64,000 nucleotides of DNA from Yinghuangia soli (GCF_021502675.1 NZ_JAKFHA010000037.1:1-64000); one strand, 5' to 3'; counted from the stretch's first letter, positions 50,769 through 59,746 are shown. A program made the numbers and translations. The notes: generated from the sequence alone by a model not told the origin.

Positions 50769-52553
50769 TCATGAGCACACGTCCTGGTCCACTGTGCGAC
50801 CGGTGACGGTGACTATCGGGCCGGTCGGGACCGGTACCGCGGTGGTCGCCCCGGAGCTGGGCGAACTGCCGTCGGTCGGCGCCGCGGTGGCGTCCGGCGA
50901 TGCGGACCCGGAGGGGTCGGCGGTGCCGGTCGGCGAACTGCTGCTGCCGTCGGTCTCGGCGGTCGGGGAAGTGCCGGCCCGGGGAGTGCGGGACGGTACG
51001 CCGGGCTGCGCCTTCCCGGTGGGCGTGCTGCCCGGCCGCAGGGTCGCCGGGCCATCGCCGTCGGGGTCCGCGGTGCCGGTGGACGTGCCGTCGCCGGGCG
51101 TGCCGCCCGGGGGCTCGTCGGGCAGCACCGGGTTCGGGTCGTCGATCCGGACCGAGCCGCTGTCCTCCACGCCGTCGCCGTCCGCGTCGACCCCGGGTTC
51201 GGGCTTGCCGACCGCGACGCGGTCGTAGCGGATCGCGGTGAACAGCGCGTCGGCCTCCGGTTGGACCAGCTCGTCGCGGTTGGTGTTGTACCGGTACTGC
51301 TGCCGCGGCACGGTCAGGAACGCGGACTTGTCGGACGGGATGCCCGAGACGCTCTTGGAGAGCTTGGTCAGCTCGTCGAGCGAGTCCAGCCCCGGGTCGG
51401 CGGTGATGGAGCGCGTGCCGGCGTCCAGCAGGCTGTACAGCTTGATCGGGTTGAACAGCACGCCGTTGGACTGCACCTTGTTGAACAGCGAAGCGAGGAA
51501 GCGCTGCTGGCGGACCATGCGCTGGGTGTCGCTGCCGTCGCCGAGGTTCTTGCGGGCCCGGACGTACGCGAGCGACTCCTCGCCGTCGAGCTCCTGGCGC
51601 CCGGCCGGCAGGTCGAGCTTCGCGGCCCGGTCGCGCAGCGGCTCGTCCAGGCACACCTCGACGCCGTCCACCGCGTCGACCATGCGCTTGAAGCCGGTGA
51701 AGTCGATGACGATGTGGTGGTCGATCTGCACCTGCGTCATCTGCTCCACGGTCTTGATCGTGCAGGCCGAGCCGCCGATCTCGAACGCGTGGTTGAACTG
51801 GTCCTTGTAGGCGCGCGAGGTGGTGCCGTCGTCGCGCACGCAGGACGGGATCTGGACCATCAGGTCGCGCGGGATGCTCACCGCGACCGAGCTCTTCCGG
51901 TCCGCGGAGAGGTGCAGCAGGATCGTGGTGTCGGAGCGCTTGGTGCCCTCGCCGATGTCGCCGTACTCGATGTTCTCGCCGGTCCGGTCGTCCGATCCCA
52001 TCAGCAGGATGTTGACCGCGCCGTAAGCCTCGGGCATCACCGGCGGCCGGGACGGGCCGATCTTCTCCGCCACGTACTCGGTGGTGATGTTGCCGTCGAG
52101 CTGCCGGTAGAGCACGAACGCGGTCACCCCGGCCGCGGTGGCCAGCACCGCCATCGCGACCGCCATGCTGATCAGCACACGCCGCCAGCGCCGCTTGCGG
52201 CGGGCCGGGTGCGCGATGAGCACGGGGGCGGCGGGCAGGACGGTCTCCTCCGGCGCGGCTGCGGCGGGCTCGGCCGCGGGCGCCGGTACGGGCTCGGACG
52301 CAGGGACCGCCTCGGCAGCGGGCTCGGGGGTGGCCTCGGCTGCGGGCTCGGCCGCGACTGCAGCCTCGGATGCCTCCGGTTCGGCCGCCGGCTCGGCGCT
52401 CGCTGCGGCCTCGTCGTTCTCCGCCGCATCCGCGGGCGGGACCTCGGGCACGGTCGGCTCCCCGGATGCGGCGGTCTCCGCCGGATCCGGACCTGCCGTA
52501 CTCGGGTCCTGCTCGCTGCTGGCCACCAGGTTCCGCTCCCTGCCGTGCGACAT
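50769..52553 (-). CDS. LCP ligase with long disordered tail and calcium-like loop (594 aa)
   Basis: An Ala/Glu/Pro-rich cytoplasmic N-terminus (about 1-115), a membrane helix (about 126-148) and an LCP domain (about 180-395). Key motifs are LLMGSDDRTGENIEYG, VSIPRDLMVQ, SACTIKTVEQMTQVQIDHH and YVRARKNLGDGSDTQRM. No LytR_C domain is present. Instead there is a DADGDGVED loop like those of EF-hand/TSP3 repeats, then about 100 Ser/Thr/Pro/Gly-rich residues ending VDQDVCS. The first ATG is used; a GTG ten codons later is better spaced from GGGAG. A perfect Crp-type site lies 103-118 bp upstream. Confidence 0.92.
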   Translation of the reverse strand: MSHGRERNLVASSEQDPSTAGPDPAETAASGEPTVPEVPPADAAENDEAAASAEPAAEPEASEAAVAAEPAAEATPEPAAEAVPASEPVPAPAAEPAAAAPEETVLPAAPVLIAHPARRKRRWRRVLISMAVAMAVLATAAGVTAFVLYRQLDGNITTEYVAEKIGPSRPPVMPEAYGAVNILLMGSDDRTGENIEYGDIGEGTKRSDTTILLHLSADRKSSVAVSIPRDLMVQIPSCVRDDGTTSRAYKDQFNHAFEIGGSACTIKTVEQMTQVQIDHHIVIDFTGFKRMVDAVDGVEVCLDEPLRDRAAKLDLPAGRQELDGEESLAYVRARKNLGDGSDTQRMVRQQRFLASLFNKVQSNGVLFNPIKLYSLLDAGTRSITADPGLDSLDELTKLSKSVSGIPSDKSAFLTVPRQQYRYNTNRDELVQPEADALFTAIRYDRVAVGKPEPGVDADGDGVEDSGSVRIDDPNPVLPDEPPGGTPGDGTSTGTADPDGDGPATLRPGSTPTGKAQPGVPSRTPRAGTSPTAETDGSSSSPTGTADPSGSASPDATAAPTDGSSPSSGATTAVPVPTGPIVTVTGRTVDQDVCS

Positions 52554-52655
52554 GAATCGGCCCCCGTGTCCGGAAGTGCGCAGGTGCGAACTCCGGGTGG
52601 CCGGTGTCCAGATAGACGTACCGACGGAAGGGTGAGTTGCATGTTGCGCGGCGCA

Positions 52656-52671
52656 TGTGACCTATGTCACA
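52656..52671. promoter_or_regulatory. Perfect Crp-type site TGTGA-N6-TCACA
   Basis: TGTGA at 52656-52660 and TCACA at 52667-52671, separated by CCTATG, in the intergenic space between two LCP genes. This matches the cAMP-receptor consensus used by actinobacterial Crp/GlxR proteins. It lies 103-118 bp upstream of the start at 52553. Confidence 0.65.
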
Positions 52672-52762
52672 TCACGATGGAGTGACGTGCCGCGTTGCAG
52701 CTGTCCGGCGGTAGGCAGGCACGGTACTTTGCGCTGTTCAGGTGAGGAAAGCCGGGGTGTGA

Positions 52763-54424
52763 TCAGGTGGCCTTGCAGATGTCCTGATCCCCGTCGCGCG
52801 TCGCGACCTTCAGCGGCGGTGCCGAGGTCGCCGGTGCGGCCACTCCCGCGGGCGCACCCGGCGGAGTGATCCCGGTGTACGAACTCCCGATGGTCAGGAC
52901 CACTTGCTGCGGCGCCCCGCTCTTGGGCGCCAGTTCGGAGTTCGGCACGGTGGCGGCCAGCGTACGCGCCTGGCTGGCGAGCCCCGGAGCGTGCTCGATC
53001 GTGGTGGCGGCGGCCTGCTGAGGCGCGTTGCCGGTCGACTCGACCACGAACCCGCGCCGCGTCAGCTCGTCGCCGACCTCGCGGGCCACCCCGGGCCGGC
53101 CGGTGCCGTTGAGCACCTTCACGTGCACCTGCGACGGCGGCACCGCGCCCGGTGGCAGCGCAGGCGGGGCGGCGGACGACGGGGGAGAGGTCTGGGCGCC
53201 GCCGGGGGCACCCGGGGTGCCCGGTGTCCCTGCCGTACCCGCAGTCCCGCTCGCCGCCGGCGTTCCCGGCTTGCCGACCGGTGCCGCGCCGGCCTGGACC
53301 GGGGCGGAAGCCGCGCCCGGCTTGCGGCCGCTGATCGGCTCGTCGGTGTTGATGGCCTGGAAGAGCCGCTTCGCGTCCGGCTGGATCAGCTCCAGCCGGT
53401 TCTTGTCGGTCGGCGAGTCGAACACCGGCACGGTGACGAAGGTGATCTCCGACGACTTGATGCCCTGCACGCTGCGCGCCAGGTCGACGAGCGCCTTGAC
53501 CGAGTCCAGGCCTTCGTCGGCGCGGATCGACTTGGTCATCGCGTCCGCGAGGTTGAAGAGCCGGGCCGGGTTGAGCAGCACCTTGCTGCTGGTGATCTGC
53601 TTGGCGAGCGAGGCGATGAAGGCCTGCTGGCGCTTGATGCGGCCCAGGTCGCTGCCGTTGCCGCCGATCGCCTCGTCGTGCCGCAGGCGGACGAAGTCGA
53701 GCGCCTCCTTGCCGCCGACCTTGCGCTGCCCGGCGGCCAGCGAGATCTTCCCGGTCTTGTCCTGGACGGCCTGCGGCAGGCAGATCTCCACGCCGCCGAC
53801 CGCGTCGACCATGCCCTTGAAGCCGGAGAAGTCCACGATGATGTGGTGGTCGATGCGCATACCGGTCATGCGTTCGAGGGTGTTGCGGGTACAGGCCGCG
53901 CCGCCCAACTCGTAGGCCGAGTTGAACATCTGGCGGGTGCGCTCTTCGGACTTCGAGCCGCTGCGCAGCACGCAGGGCGGCACGGTGACCAGGATGTCGC
54001 GCGGGATGCTCATGACCACCGCGCGCTTGCGGTCCGCGGACAGGTGCACGAGCAGCGTGGTGTCGGAGCGCTCGCCCTCGTCCTTGCCGCCGCCCAGCGC
54101 CTTGTTGGCGCCGGCCCGCGAGTCGGAGCCGATGACCACCAGGTTCAGCGCCCGGCCGTTGCCCGGCTCGGGGCGGTCCTGGCTCAGCTTGCCCTTGACC
54201 GCGTCGGTCTTGATGTTGCCGTTCAGGGTCCGGTAGGCGACGAACGCCCCCGCCACACCGGTCAGCAGGAGCAGCGAGCCGACGATCGCCAACGGCAGCA
54301 CCACCTTGCGGCGCCGGTTGCGCTTGCGCCGCGCACGGCGCTCCGCGGCTCGGCCGCCCCTCCCGTCCGCGGCCCGGCCGCCGTCTCCCGATGCGCTGCC
54401 GGACGGAGTACGCCTCTTGGCCAT
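52763..54424 (-). CDS. LCP ligase with LytR_C and C-terminal Cys tail (553 aa)
   Basis: A strongly basic N-terminus (RRARRKRNRRRK) precedes a membrane helix (about 42-64). The LCP domain (about 92-320) shows LVVIGSDSRAGAN, MSIPRDILVT, NSAYELGGAACTRNTLERM, IRIDHHIIVDF and FVRLRHDEAIGGNGSDLGRIKRQQ. A Pro/Gly/Ala linker and LytR_C-like domain (VHVKVLNGTGRPGVARE onward, about 425-520) follow. The tail ends GDQDICKAT. GGGGAGGTGA lies about 10 bp before the ATG. It is first of the four tandem LCP genes, so a promoter should lie in the 75-bp gap before it or further upstream. Confidence 0.94.
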   Translation of the reverse strand: MAKRRTPSGSASGDGGRAADGRGGRAAERRARRKRNRRRKVVLPLAIVGSLLLLTGVAGAFVAYRTLNGNIKTDAVKGKLSQDRPEPGNGRALNLVVIGSDSRAGANKALGGGKDEGERSDTTLLVHLSADRKRAVVMSIPRDILVTVPPCVLRSGSKSEERTRQMFNSAYELGGAACTRNTLERMTGMRIDHHIIVDFSGFKGMVDAVGGVEICLPQAVQDKTGKISLAAGQRKVGGKEALDFVRLRHDEAIGGNGSDLGRIKRQQAFIASLAKQITSSKVLLNPARLFNLADAMTKSIRADEGLDSVKALVDLARSVQGIKSSEITFVTVPVFDSPTDKNRLELIQPDAKRLFQAINTDEPISGRKPGAASAPVQAGAAPVGKPGTPAASGTAGTAGTPGTPGAPGGAQTSPPSSAAPPALPPGAVPPSQVHVKVLNGTGRPGVAREVGDELTRRGFVVESTGNAPQQAAATTIEHAPGLASQARTLAATVPNSELAPKSGAPQQVVLTIGSSYTGITPPGAPAGVAAPATSAPPLKVATRDGDQDICKAT

Positions 54425-54499
54425 GCCCCGTCGTCACCTCCCCGCACGCAGTTGCCCCGGTCGGTGTGACGGCGGACGCCCCAGGTGTCCGGCCGGGGT

Positions 54500-55255
54500 T
54501 CAGCCTTCGGAATCAGTGATCGTACGGGTGACGCGCTCGGTCGAAATCCGTCGTTCCAGGGCGGATTCGTCGATCTGTTCGAGGTTTCTGCACAAAACCA
54601 CAGGTACGGCCGCCGCGAGCGGGGCAAGGAGGCCCGCCCGCAAACCACCCTCACGAGTGAACGGCAATGCGCTCAAAAGGCGGTCCCCGGACGTCAGCCC
54701 CCACTCCGCGGCCGCATCGGCCCCCGCCTGGCCGACCTCCGCCGCGGTCCGCGTCCGGCCGTCCAGCTCCAGAGCCTCGGCATCGGCGCCCACCGGCACA
54801 TAGGGAACGAACCGGTCGCCATGCCCGGCCACTTCCGCCGCGTAGTCCAGGAACCCGGCCGGCACCTCGGTGAACCGCGCCCCCATGGGCCGCAGCGACA
54901 GCGCCACCCGCTCCCCGCCGCACGCGCGTGCCGCGTCCAGCGTGTCCGGCCCGCTCACCACCAGATCGGCCCCTGCCGGGTCGCCGTCCGGCACCACGAC
55001 CAGCCCCACCGCCCAGCTCGCCATCAGCCACACCTGCGCCTGCCAGTGCGCGGGCAGCAGCAGAGCCAACCGCTGCCCCGGCTCGGCCCCCAGGTCGTCC
55101 TGCAGCAGGTTCGCGGTCTTCGCCACCCAGTTGTCGAACGTCGCCACCGACAACTCGACCCGCTCCCCGGTCGCGTCGTCGTAGAACGTGGTGAACGGGC
55201 GCGTGGCATCGGCCGCCATCGCCGCACGCAGCAGCGACACAGGAGTCTCAGGCAT
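54500..55255 (-). CDS. TIGR03089-type protein, adenylate-forming enzyme remnant (251 aa)
   Basis: The sequence resembles the N-terminal part of acyl-CoA synthetases (TFYDDATGERVELSVATFDNWVAKTANLL, then GQRLALLLPAHWQAQVWLMASW). The A3 P-loop, the ATP-binding TGD motif and the C-terminal domain are absent, so it is unlikely to adenylate a substrate. Actinobacteria commonly encode this short family, whose role is unknown. There is no signal peptide. The ATG is the first in frame and homology begins there. It lies 75 bp upstream of the LCP gene cluster on the same strand, which may be co-transcribed. Confidence 0.82.
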   Translation of the reverse strand: MPETPVSLLRAAMAADATRPFTTFYDDATGERVELSVATFDNWVAKTANLLQDDLGAEPGQRLALLLPAHWQAQVWLMASWAVGLVVVPDGDPAGADLVVSGPDTLDAARACGGERVALSLRPMGARFTEVPAGFLDYAAEVAGHGDRFVPYVPVGADAEALELDGRTRTAAEVGQAGADAAAEWGLTSGDRLLSALPFTREGGLRAGLLAPLAAAVPVVLCRNLEQIDESALERRISTERVTRTITDSEG

Positions 55256-55620
55256 CCCGCCACTCTACGGACCCGCACCGCAGCCTTCGGACACCCCGCA
55301 CACCCACCCGCCACACCTCCGCCGGCCCGCACCCCTCGGCCACGTCTCGCCCTGCCCGCTCACTCCGCCCCGACCCGCCGCCGGACCGACTACCCGCCGC
55401 GCACGCCACCGTCGCTCGTCCCGCCCCTCTTCCCCGCGTCCCCTGCGTCTCCTCGTTCCCCTTGCCCCGTCCTCGTTGCCTCCGTCCCCGCAGCCGCGGG
55501 GATCTGCGCCATCCGGGTGGCGTTCCTCGGATCAGCACTACACGCACACCACGGAGGAACCAGACGTTGGTGTGCGAAAGCGCACCCCGTACGTGACCGC
55601 GAGTGAGTCGGAGAGCCTCC
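55256..55620. other. 365-bp divergent region with pyrimidine tract and hairpin
   Basis: No gene is supported. The plus strand from about 55390 to 55495 is almost all C and T. A 9-base perfect inverted repeat (55543-55551 and 55568-55576) follows, just before the amidase start. Confidence 0.5.
55543..55576 (+). repeat. Hairpin CGCACACCA/TGGTGTGCG with GGAGG in its loop
   Basis: Perfect 9-base arms around a 16-base loop that contains CGGAGGAACC. It lies 45-78 bp before the amidase start and would form in the leader RNA. It may be a regulatory fold. Confidence 0.5.
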
Positions 55621-56775
55621 TTGTCCGCCAGGAAAGCCTTGTGCGCCCCGCTGTTGGCCGCCGCTGTCGCGATCCCCTTGGCCATCCCGTCCGCTGCCGC
55701 GGCCCCTGTGCCGATGCCCGCGCCGGTCTCAGGTGCGACGCACACCACCGCACTGCGCGGCGTGGACGTCGTCGCCGCCCGCACCCCCGTCCCCGGGGCC
55801 GGCCGCACCATGGTCCTGACGCCGGCTCAGACCACCCGCAGCTTCTCGCTCGTCGGCGTCTCCTGGGACGACCCCGCCGCGAGCCCCCGGCTCGCGGTGA
55901 CCGTCCGTACCAGGACCGCCGGGACCTGGACCGACTGGCGCACCCTGCGCGTCGGCGGCGACGGCACCGGCATGTACGCCGAAGACGCACCCCGCCCGGC
56001 CACCGCCCGCGGCGCCACCGAGCCCCTGTGGGTGGGCCGTTCCGACGGCGCGCAAGTACGCGTCGGCCTCCTCGGCGGCGAACTCCCGCGCGGCCTGCGG
56101 CTCGACCTCGTCGACCCCGGCGTCTCCGCCGCGGACTCCCGCATCGGCCCCGCCGCGCAGTCCGCGCCCCGTACCGCCAGCCGGCCCGCGATCGTCGGCC
56201 GCGCCGAGTGGGGCGCCGACGAGACGCTGCGCGACCTGACCTTCAAGTACACGAACACCGTCAAGGCGATGTTCGTGCACCACACCGCCGACAGCAACGA
56301 CTTCACCTGCGCCGACTCGCCCGCCGTGCTGCGCTCGATCTACCGCTACCACGTGAAGACCAACGGCTGGGCGGACATCGGCTACAACTTCCTCGTCGAC
56401 CGCTGCGGCACCATCTACGAAGGCCGGGCCGGCGGCGTCGACAAGCCCGTCAAGGGCGCCCACACGCTCGGCTTCAACAACGACACCGCGGCGGTGGCCG
56501 CGATGGGCACGTACACCGGGACCGCCCCGCCCGCCGCCCTCGTCGACGGCCTCAGCCGCGTCCTGGCCTGGAAGCTCGGCCTGCACGGTGCCGACCCCCT
56601 CGGCAAGGCCGAACTTACCTCCGCCGACAGTGGCAGCAAGTTCCCGGCCGGCACCGGCGCGCGCTTCAACGTCATCGCGGGCCACCGCGACGCCTTCAAC
56701 ACCGAGTGCCCTGGCCAGAAGCTCTACGAGAACCTGTGGCGGCTGCGCCGCGGCGCCGAACGCCTCATGCAGTAG
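55621..56775 (+). CDS. Secreted PGRP/amidase_2-type N-acetylmuramoyl-L-alanine amidase (384 aa)
   Basis: Cleaves the amide between MurNAc and L-Ala in peptidoglycan, outside the cell. A signal peptide (about 1-28) is followed by a region of about 160 residues of unknown fold, then the zinc amidase domain (about 195-384). The zinc site is formed by the first His of MFVHHTADSN, the His in NVIAGHRDAFN and the Cys in TECPG. WADIGYNFLVDRCGTIYEGR is the PGRP core. TTG at 55621 was preferred since GGAGAG lies 5 bp upstream; GTG at 55603 in the same frame has no ribosome site. Confidence 0.9.
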   Translation: MSARKALCAPLLAAAVAIPLAIPSAAAAPVPMPAPVSGATHTTALRGVDVVAARTPVPGAGRTMVLTPAQTTRSFSLVGVSWDDPAASPRLAVTVRTRTAGTWTDWRTLRVGGDGTGMYAEDAPRPATARGATEPLWVGRSDGAQVRVGLLGGELPRGLRLDLVDPGVSAADSRIGPAAQSAPRTASRPAIVGRAEWGADETLRDLTFKYTNTVKAMFVHHTADSNDFTCADSPAVLRSIYRYHVKTNGWADIGYNFLVDRCGTIYEGRAGGVDKPVKGAHTLGFNNDTAAVAAMGTYTGTAPPAALVDGLSRVLAWKLGLHGADPLGKAELTSADSGSKFPAGTGARFNVIAGHRDAFNTECPGQKLYENLWRLRRGAERLMQ

Positions 56776-56829
56776 CCGACCGCCGCCGAGCCCCTCGGCG
56801 AGCTCCTCGACGAGCCCTCGTCCGACCGC

Positions 56830-57963
56830 TTACGAGCCCTTCCCGACCATCCGCTCCAGCCGCTCCACAAGAGGCTCGACCACCGCCTGCGGAGTGAACC
56901 GCTCGCGTGCCAACTCCACCGCCGCGGTACGCAGCCGCACCACCTCGGCCGGATGCCCGGCCAGCCGCCGCAGGGTGTCCGCGAGCGCGTCCGGGTTCCC
57001 GGCCGGCACGAACCGCGCGGCGCCGCCCAGCATCCGGTGCTGCGGCGCGGTGTCCGAGGTCACCACCGCGCAGCCGGCCGCCGCGCCCTGGAACACCTTG
57101 TTCGGCACCAGCCGCAACGCCTTGGCGCCCGTACCGAAAACCCCCAGGCACACATCGTGCCGGGCCACCAGGCGCGGGAGTTCGGAACCGGGCACCCAGG
57201 CGTGCCAGCGCACCCGCGGATCCTGCCCCACCAGGTCGCGAGTGCGCTGGAGCTGAAGGCCGCGGCCGACCAGGGTGACGGCGAGCGGGTAGCCGTCCAA
57301 CTGTCGCAGTGCCGCCCCGATCACCGTCGCCCCGTGCACGGGCGAGAACAACCCGTGCGCGACGATCCGCAACGGGCGCTCCCGGCTTGCCGGTTCGATC
57401 GGCGGCACGAGATCGCCGCCGATGTCCCGACCGGCATCGAACCAGTGCGGAGCGGCCCCGATCGGCACCACCACGGCACGTTCCCGATCCGCCGCGGCCA
57501 GCACCCGGCGGTGCTCCTCGGTGTCCACCAGGATCAGATCCGCGGCATGCAGCGCGGACGCCTCGACCCGCATCGCGACGCGCAGCCCCACCCGCGGGGG
57601 CCGCCCGGTCCGGTCGGCGACGTCGTCCACGCTCTCCAGGTGGTCCAGCACCAGCGGCACCCGCGGGAACAACCGCCGCGCGACCTGGATGTCCACCCGC
57701 CCCTGATAGCCGCACAGCACCACATCGGGCTTCGGCAACCGCCGCGCCCGAGCAGCCAGTTCGGCCAGCTTCCCGGCGTGCCGCATGCGCTTGCGGGGAG
57801 TCCCGGCCCGATGCCGCGGCGGTCTCGCCGGGCCCGCGTCGTCCTGCCCGAGCGCCGCGTTGCACACGACGACGTCGACCCCCTGACGCTGCAGGCCCTC
57901 GACGAGGATCCCGACCCGGGGGTGCACGGTCGTGTCATACGTGCCGAACACCATCACCCGCAT
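56830..57963 (-). CDS. Family 4-type glycosyltransferase (377 aa)
   Basis: A GT-B transferase. The N-terminal domain begins MRVMVFGTYDTTVHPRVGIL and includes VVLCGYQGRVDIQVA and VLDHLESVDD. The C-terminal domain has AHGLFSPVHGATVIGAAL and VPNKVFQGAAAGCAVVTSD, the usual donor-side loop. The ATG starts exactly at the conserved opening. A CACAAT box sits 6 bp before it and no ribosome site is seen, so the message may be leaderless. It is separated from the main glycan locus by the LCP genes and faces the amidase gene convergently. Its sugar and acceptor are unknown. Confidence 0.88.
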   Translation of the reverse strand: MRVMVFGTYDTTVHPRVGILVEGLQRQGVDVVVCNAALGQDDAGPARPPRHRAGTPRKRMRHAGKLAELAARARRLPKPDVVLCGYQGRVDIQVARRLFPRVPLVLDHLESVDDVADRTGRPPRVGLRVAMRVEASALHAADLILVDTEEHRRVLAAADRERAVVVPIGAAPHWFDAGRDIGGDLVPPIEPASRERPLRIVAHGLFSPVHGATVIGAALRQLDGYPLAVTLVGRGLQLQRTRDLVGQDPRVRWHAWVPGSELPRLVARHDVCLGVFGTGAKALRLVPNKVFQGAAAGCAVVTSDTAPQHRMLGGAARFVPAGNPDALADTLRRLAGHPAEVVRLRTAAVELARERFTPQAVVEPLVERLERMVGKGS

Positions 57964-58295
57964 AAGCCGATTGTGCGCAGCGTGACGGCCCGAAAACCAG
58001 ATGTAGGGGCAACTAGCTCGCGTCCCGCCTCCGCGCAGGTCCCCCCGCTTGCGTGGCCCGCGCCCCTCCGCAGCCCCCGGCCGCGTCGTCGTACCCCCAT
58101 TGCGTTCCGGCCCGGTCGGGTCCCACTCCACCCCACCCCGTTCCGGCCCTTCCCTTACGTTCCCGCCCGCCCTCCCTCGTCGCCGGCGCGGGACGCGCAA
58201 CCGCGCGGGTCTGTCCGAGCACGGTGTTACCGTTTTGCGGCCGCGCACGCAGCGCGTCAGTCCAGGTGAAGATCCGGTCGGCAGGAGGGGGCGCG
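57964..58295. other. 332-bp divergent region, no gene
   Basis: C/T-rich on the plus strand, between a leftward glycosyltransferase and the rightward DNA glycosylase. A CACAAT -10-like box (57970-57975, minus) and a TACCGT-like box near 58231 (plus) are the only candidate promoter elements seen. Confidence 0.45.
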
Positions 58296-59210
58296 GTGGA
58301 GCAGACCCGCACCTGGCGCCCGCCCTACGAACTCGACCTGCGCCTCACCCTCGGCCAACTGCAGCGCGGCAACAGCGACCCGACCTACCGCACCGCACCC
58401 GACGGCTCGGTCTGGCGCAGCGCCCGCACCCCCGACGGCCCCTGCGCCCTCCGCATCACCGCCTCACGCGCGACCGGCGAGGTCACCGGCCAGGCCTGGG
58501 GCCCGGGCGCAGCCTGGCAGCTCGACCGCCTCCCGGCCCTGCTCGGCGCCGACGACGACCCGGACGCCTTCCCGTCCCACCACCACCCGCTGCTCCACGA
58601 CGCGTTCCGGCAGCGCCGGGGCATGCGCATGCCCCGGACCGACCTGGTCCTGGCCGCGCTCATCCCGTCGATCCTCGAGCAAAAGGTGACCACCATCGAG
58701 GCCCGCAAGGCCTTCAAACTGCTGGTCCACTGGCACGGCGAACCCGCCCCGGGCCCCGTCCCCGACGGCCTCCGGGTCATCCCCGACGCCGCGACCTGGG
58801 CCCGCATCCCCACCTGGGACTGGCACCGCGCCGGCGTCGACCACAAGCGCTCCCGCACCATCATGGAAGCGGTACGCGTGGCCCCCGCCCTGGAACGCAC
58901 CGCCGCCGCTACCCGCCAGGAGGCCTCCCGCCTCCTCAAGCTGGTCCCCGGCATCGGCGTGTGGACCACCGCCGAGACCATGCAGCGCTCCCACGGCGAC
59001 CCCGACGCACTCTCGGTCGGCGACCTCCACCTGTGCAAGCAGGTCGGCTACGCCCTCACCGGCACCCCCGCCGACGACCCCCGCATGCTCGAACTCCTGG
59101 AGCCCTACCGCGGCCACCGCCACCGCGCGGCCCTGCTGATCCGCATGGCCGGCCCGAGGACACCCCGCAGAGCGCCCCGCTTCGCCCCGCGCGACTACTC
59201 CCGCATCTAG
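58296..59210 (+). CDS. HhH-GPD DNA glycosylase, 3-methyladenine/AlkA-like (304 aa)
   Basis: A base-excision repair enzyme removing alkylated purines. The helix-hairpin-helix (about 210-235, LLKLVPGIGVWTTAETM) is followed by the catalytic Asp243 in DALSVGD. The C-terminal RGHRHRAALLI helix is typical. No Fe-S cluster cysteines follow, so it is the AlkA type rather than EndoIII/MutY. The GTG start has GGAGGGG 5-6 bp upstream; a longer in-frame extension upstream is low-complexity. It ends in a convergent overlap of 4 bp with the Uma2 gene (a CTAG shared by both stops). Confidence 0.9.
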   Translation: MEQTRTWRPPYELDLRLTLGQLQRGNSDPTYRTAPDGSVWRSARTPDGPCALRITASRATGEVTGQAWGPGAAWQLDRLPALLGADDDPDAFPSHHHPLLHDAFRQRRGMRMPRTDLVLAALIPSILEQKVTTIEARKAFKLLVHWHGEPAPGPVPDGLRVIPDAATWARIPTWDWHRAGVDHKRSRTIMEAVRVAPALERTAAATRQEASRLLKLVPGIGVWTTAETMQRSHGDPDALSVGDLHLCKQVGYALTGTPADDPRMLELLEPYRGHRHRAALLIRMAGPRTPRRAPRFAPRDYSRI

Positions 59211-59746
59211 CGCGGCGGGTAGGTCGGGAACCTAGAGGTGTCCAGGTCCGCCCCGTACGGCATCGGCACGGGCTCGCCGAACTGATATCGCGAACGGTCC
59301 TGGTAGACCTTGCCGTTCGGGCGGGAGTAAACCGTGATGGTGCCGTCCCGCGGGTCCACGAGCACGTATGTCCCGACCCGTCCTTCGGCGTAGAGCTCGG
59401 CCTTCTCGAGCACATCGGTACGCCAATTGCTCGGGGAAACGATCTCGACGACAGCGAGTGTCAGTTCCGCCGGAATGTAGTTCGGGTTGCCCGTGATCGC
59501 ACCGTCTTCGGCGAACACCACATCAGGTTCGGGCAGGTCCGAGATGGTGCTGAACTCGATGCCTTGCGTCGCATAGGCCAGCACACCTTCGGGCGCTTGC
59601 TGTCCGATGAGCATGAGGATCCGGTTATGGATCGTCGAAGCCGACGACATCATGACGATCTGGCCGCGCAGGTACTCGGTGCGGTAGTCCCCGGGGTTGT
59701 CCATGGCGAGATACACATCCCTGAATGGATCGTGTGGTCTGGTCAC
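59207..59746 (-). CDS. Uma2-family putative PD-(D/E)XK protein (179 aa)
   Basis: A restriction-endonuclease-like fold with the expected acidic and lysine residues: Asp75 in EPDVVFAED, Glu101 in VVEIVSPSN and Lys116 in EKAELYAEG. Such genes are abundant in actinobacteria and their role is unclear; nuclease activity is suspected but rarely shown. The GTG at 59746 was chosen because GGAG lies 9 bp upstream and the length then matches the family. A longer version to 59908 is open but its extra N-terminus is low-complexity. It shares its last 4 bp with the DNA glycosylase gene on the opposite strand. Confidence 0.88.
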   Translation of the reverse strand: MTRPHDPFRDVYLAMDNPGDYRTEYLRGQIVMMSSASTIHNRILMLIGQQAPEGVLAYATQGIEFSTISDLPEPDVVFAEDGAITGNPNYIPAELTLAVVEIVSPSNWRTDVLEKAELYAEGRVGTYVLVDPRDGTITVYSRPNGKVYQDRSRYQFGEPVPMPYGADLDTSRFPTYPPR

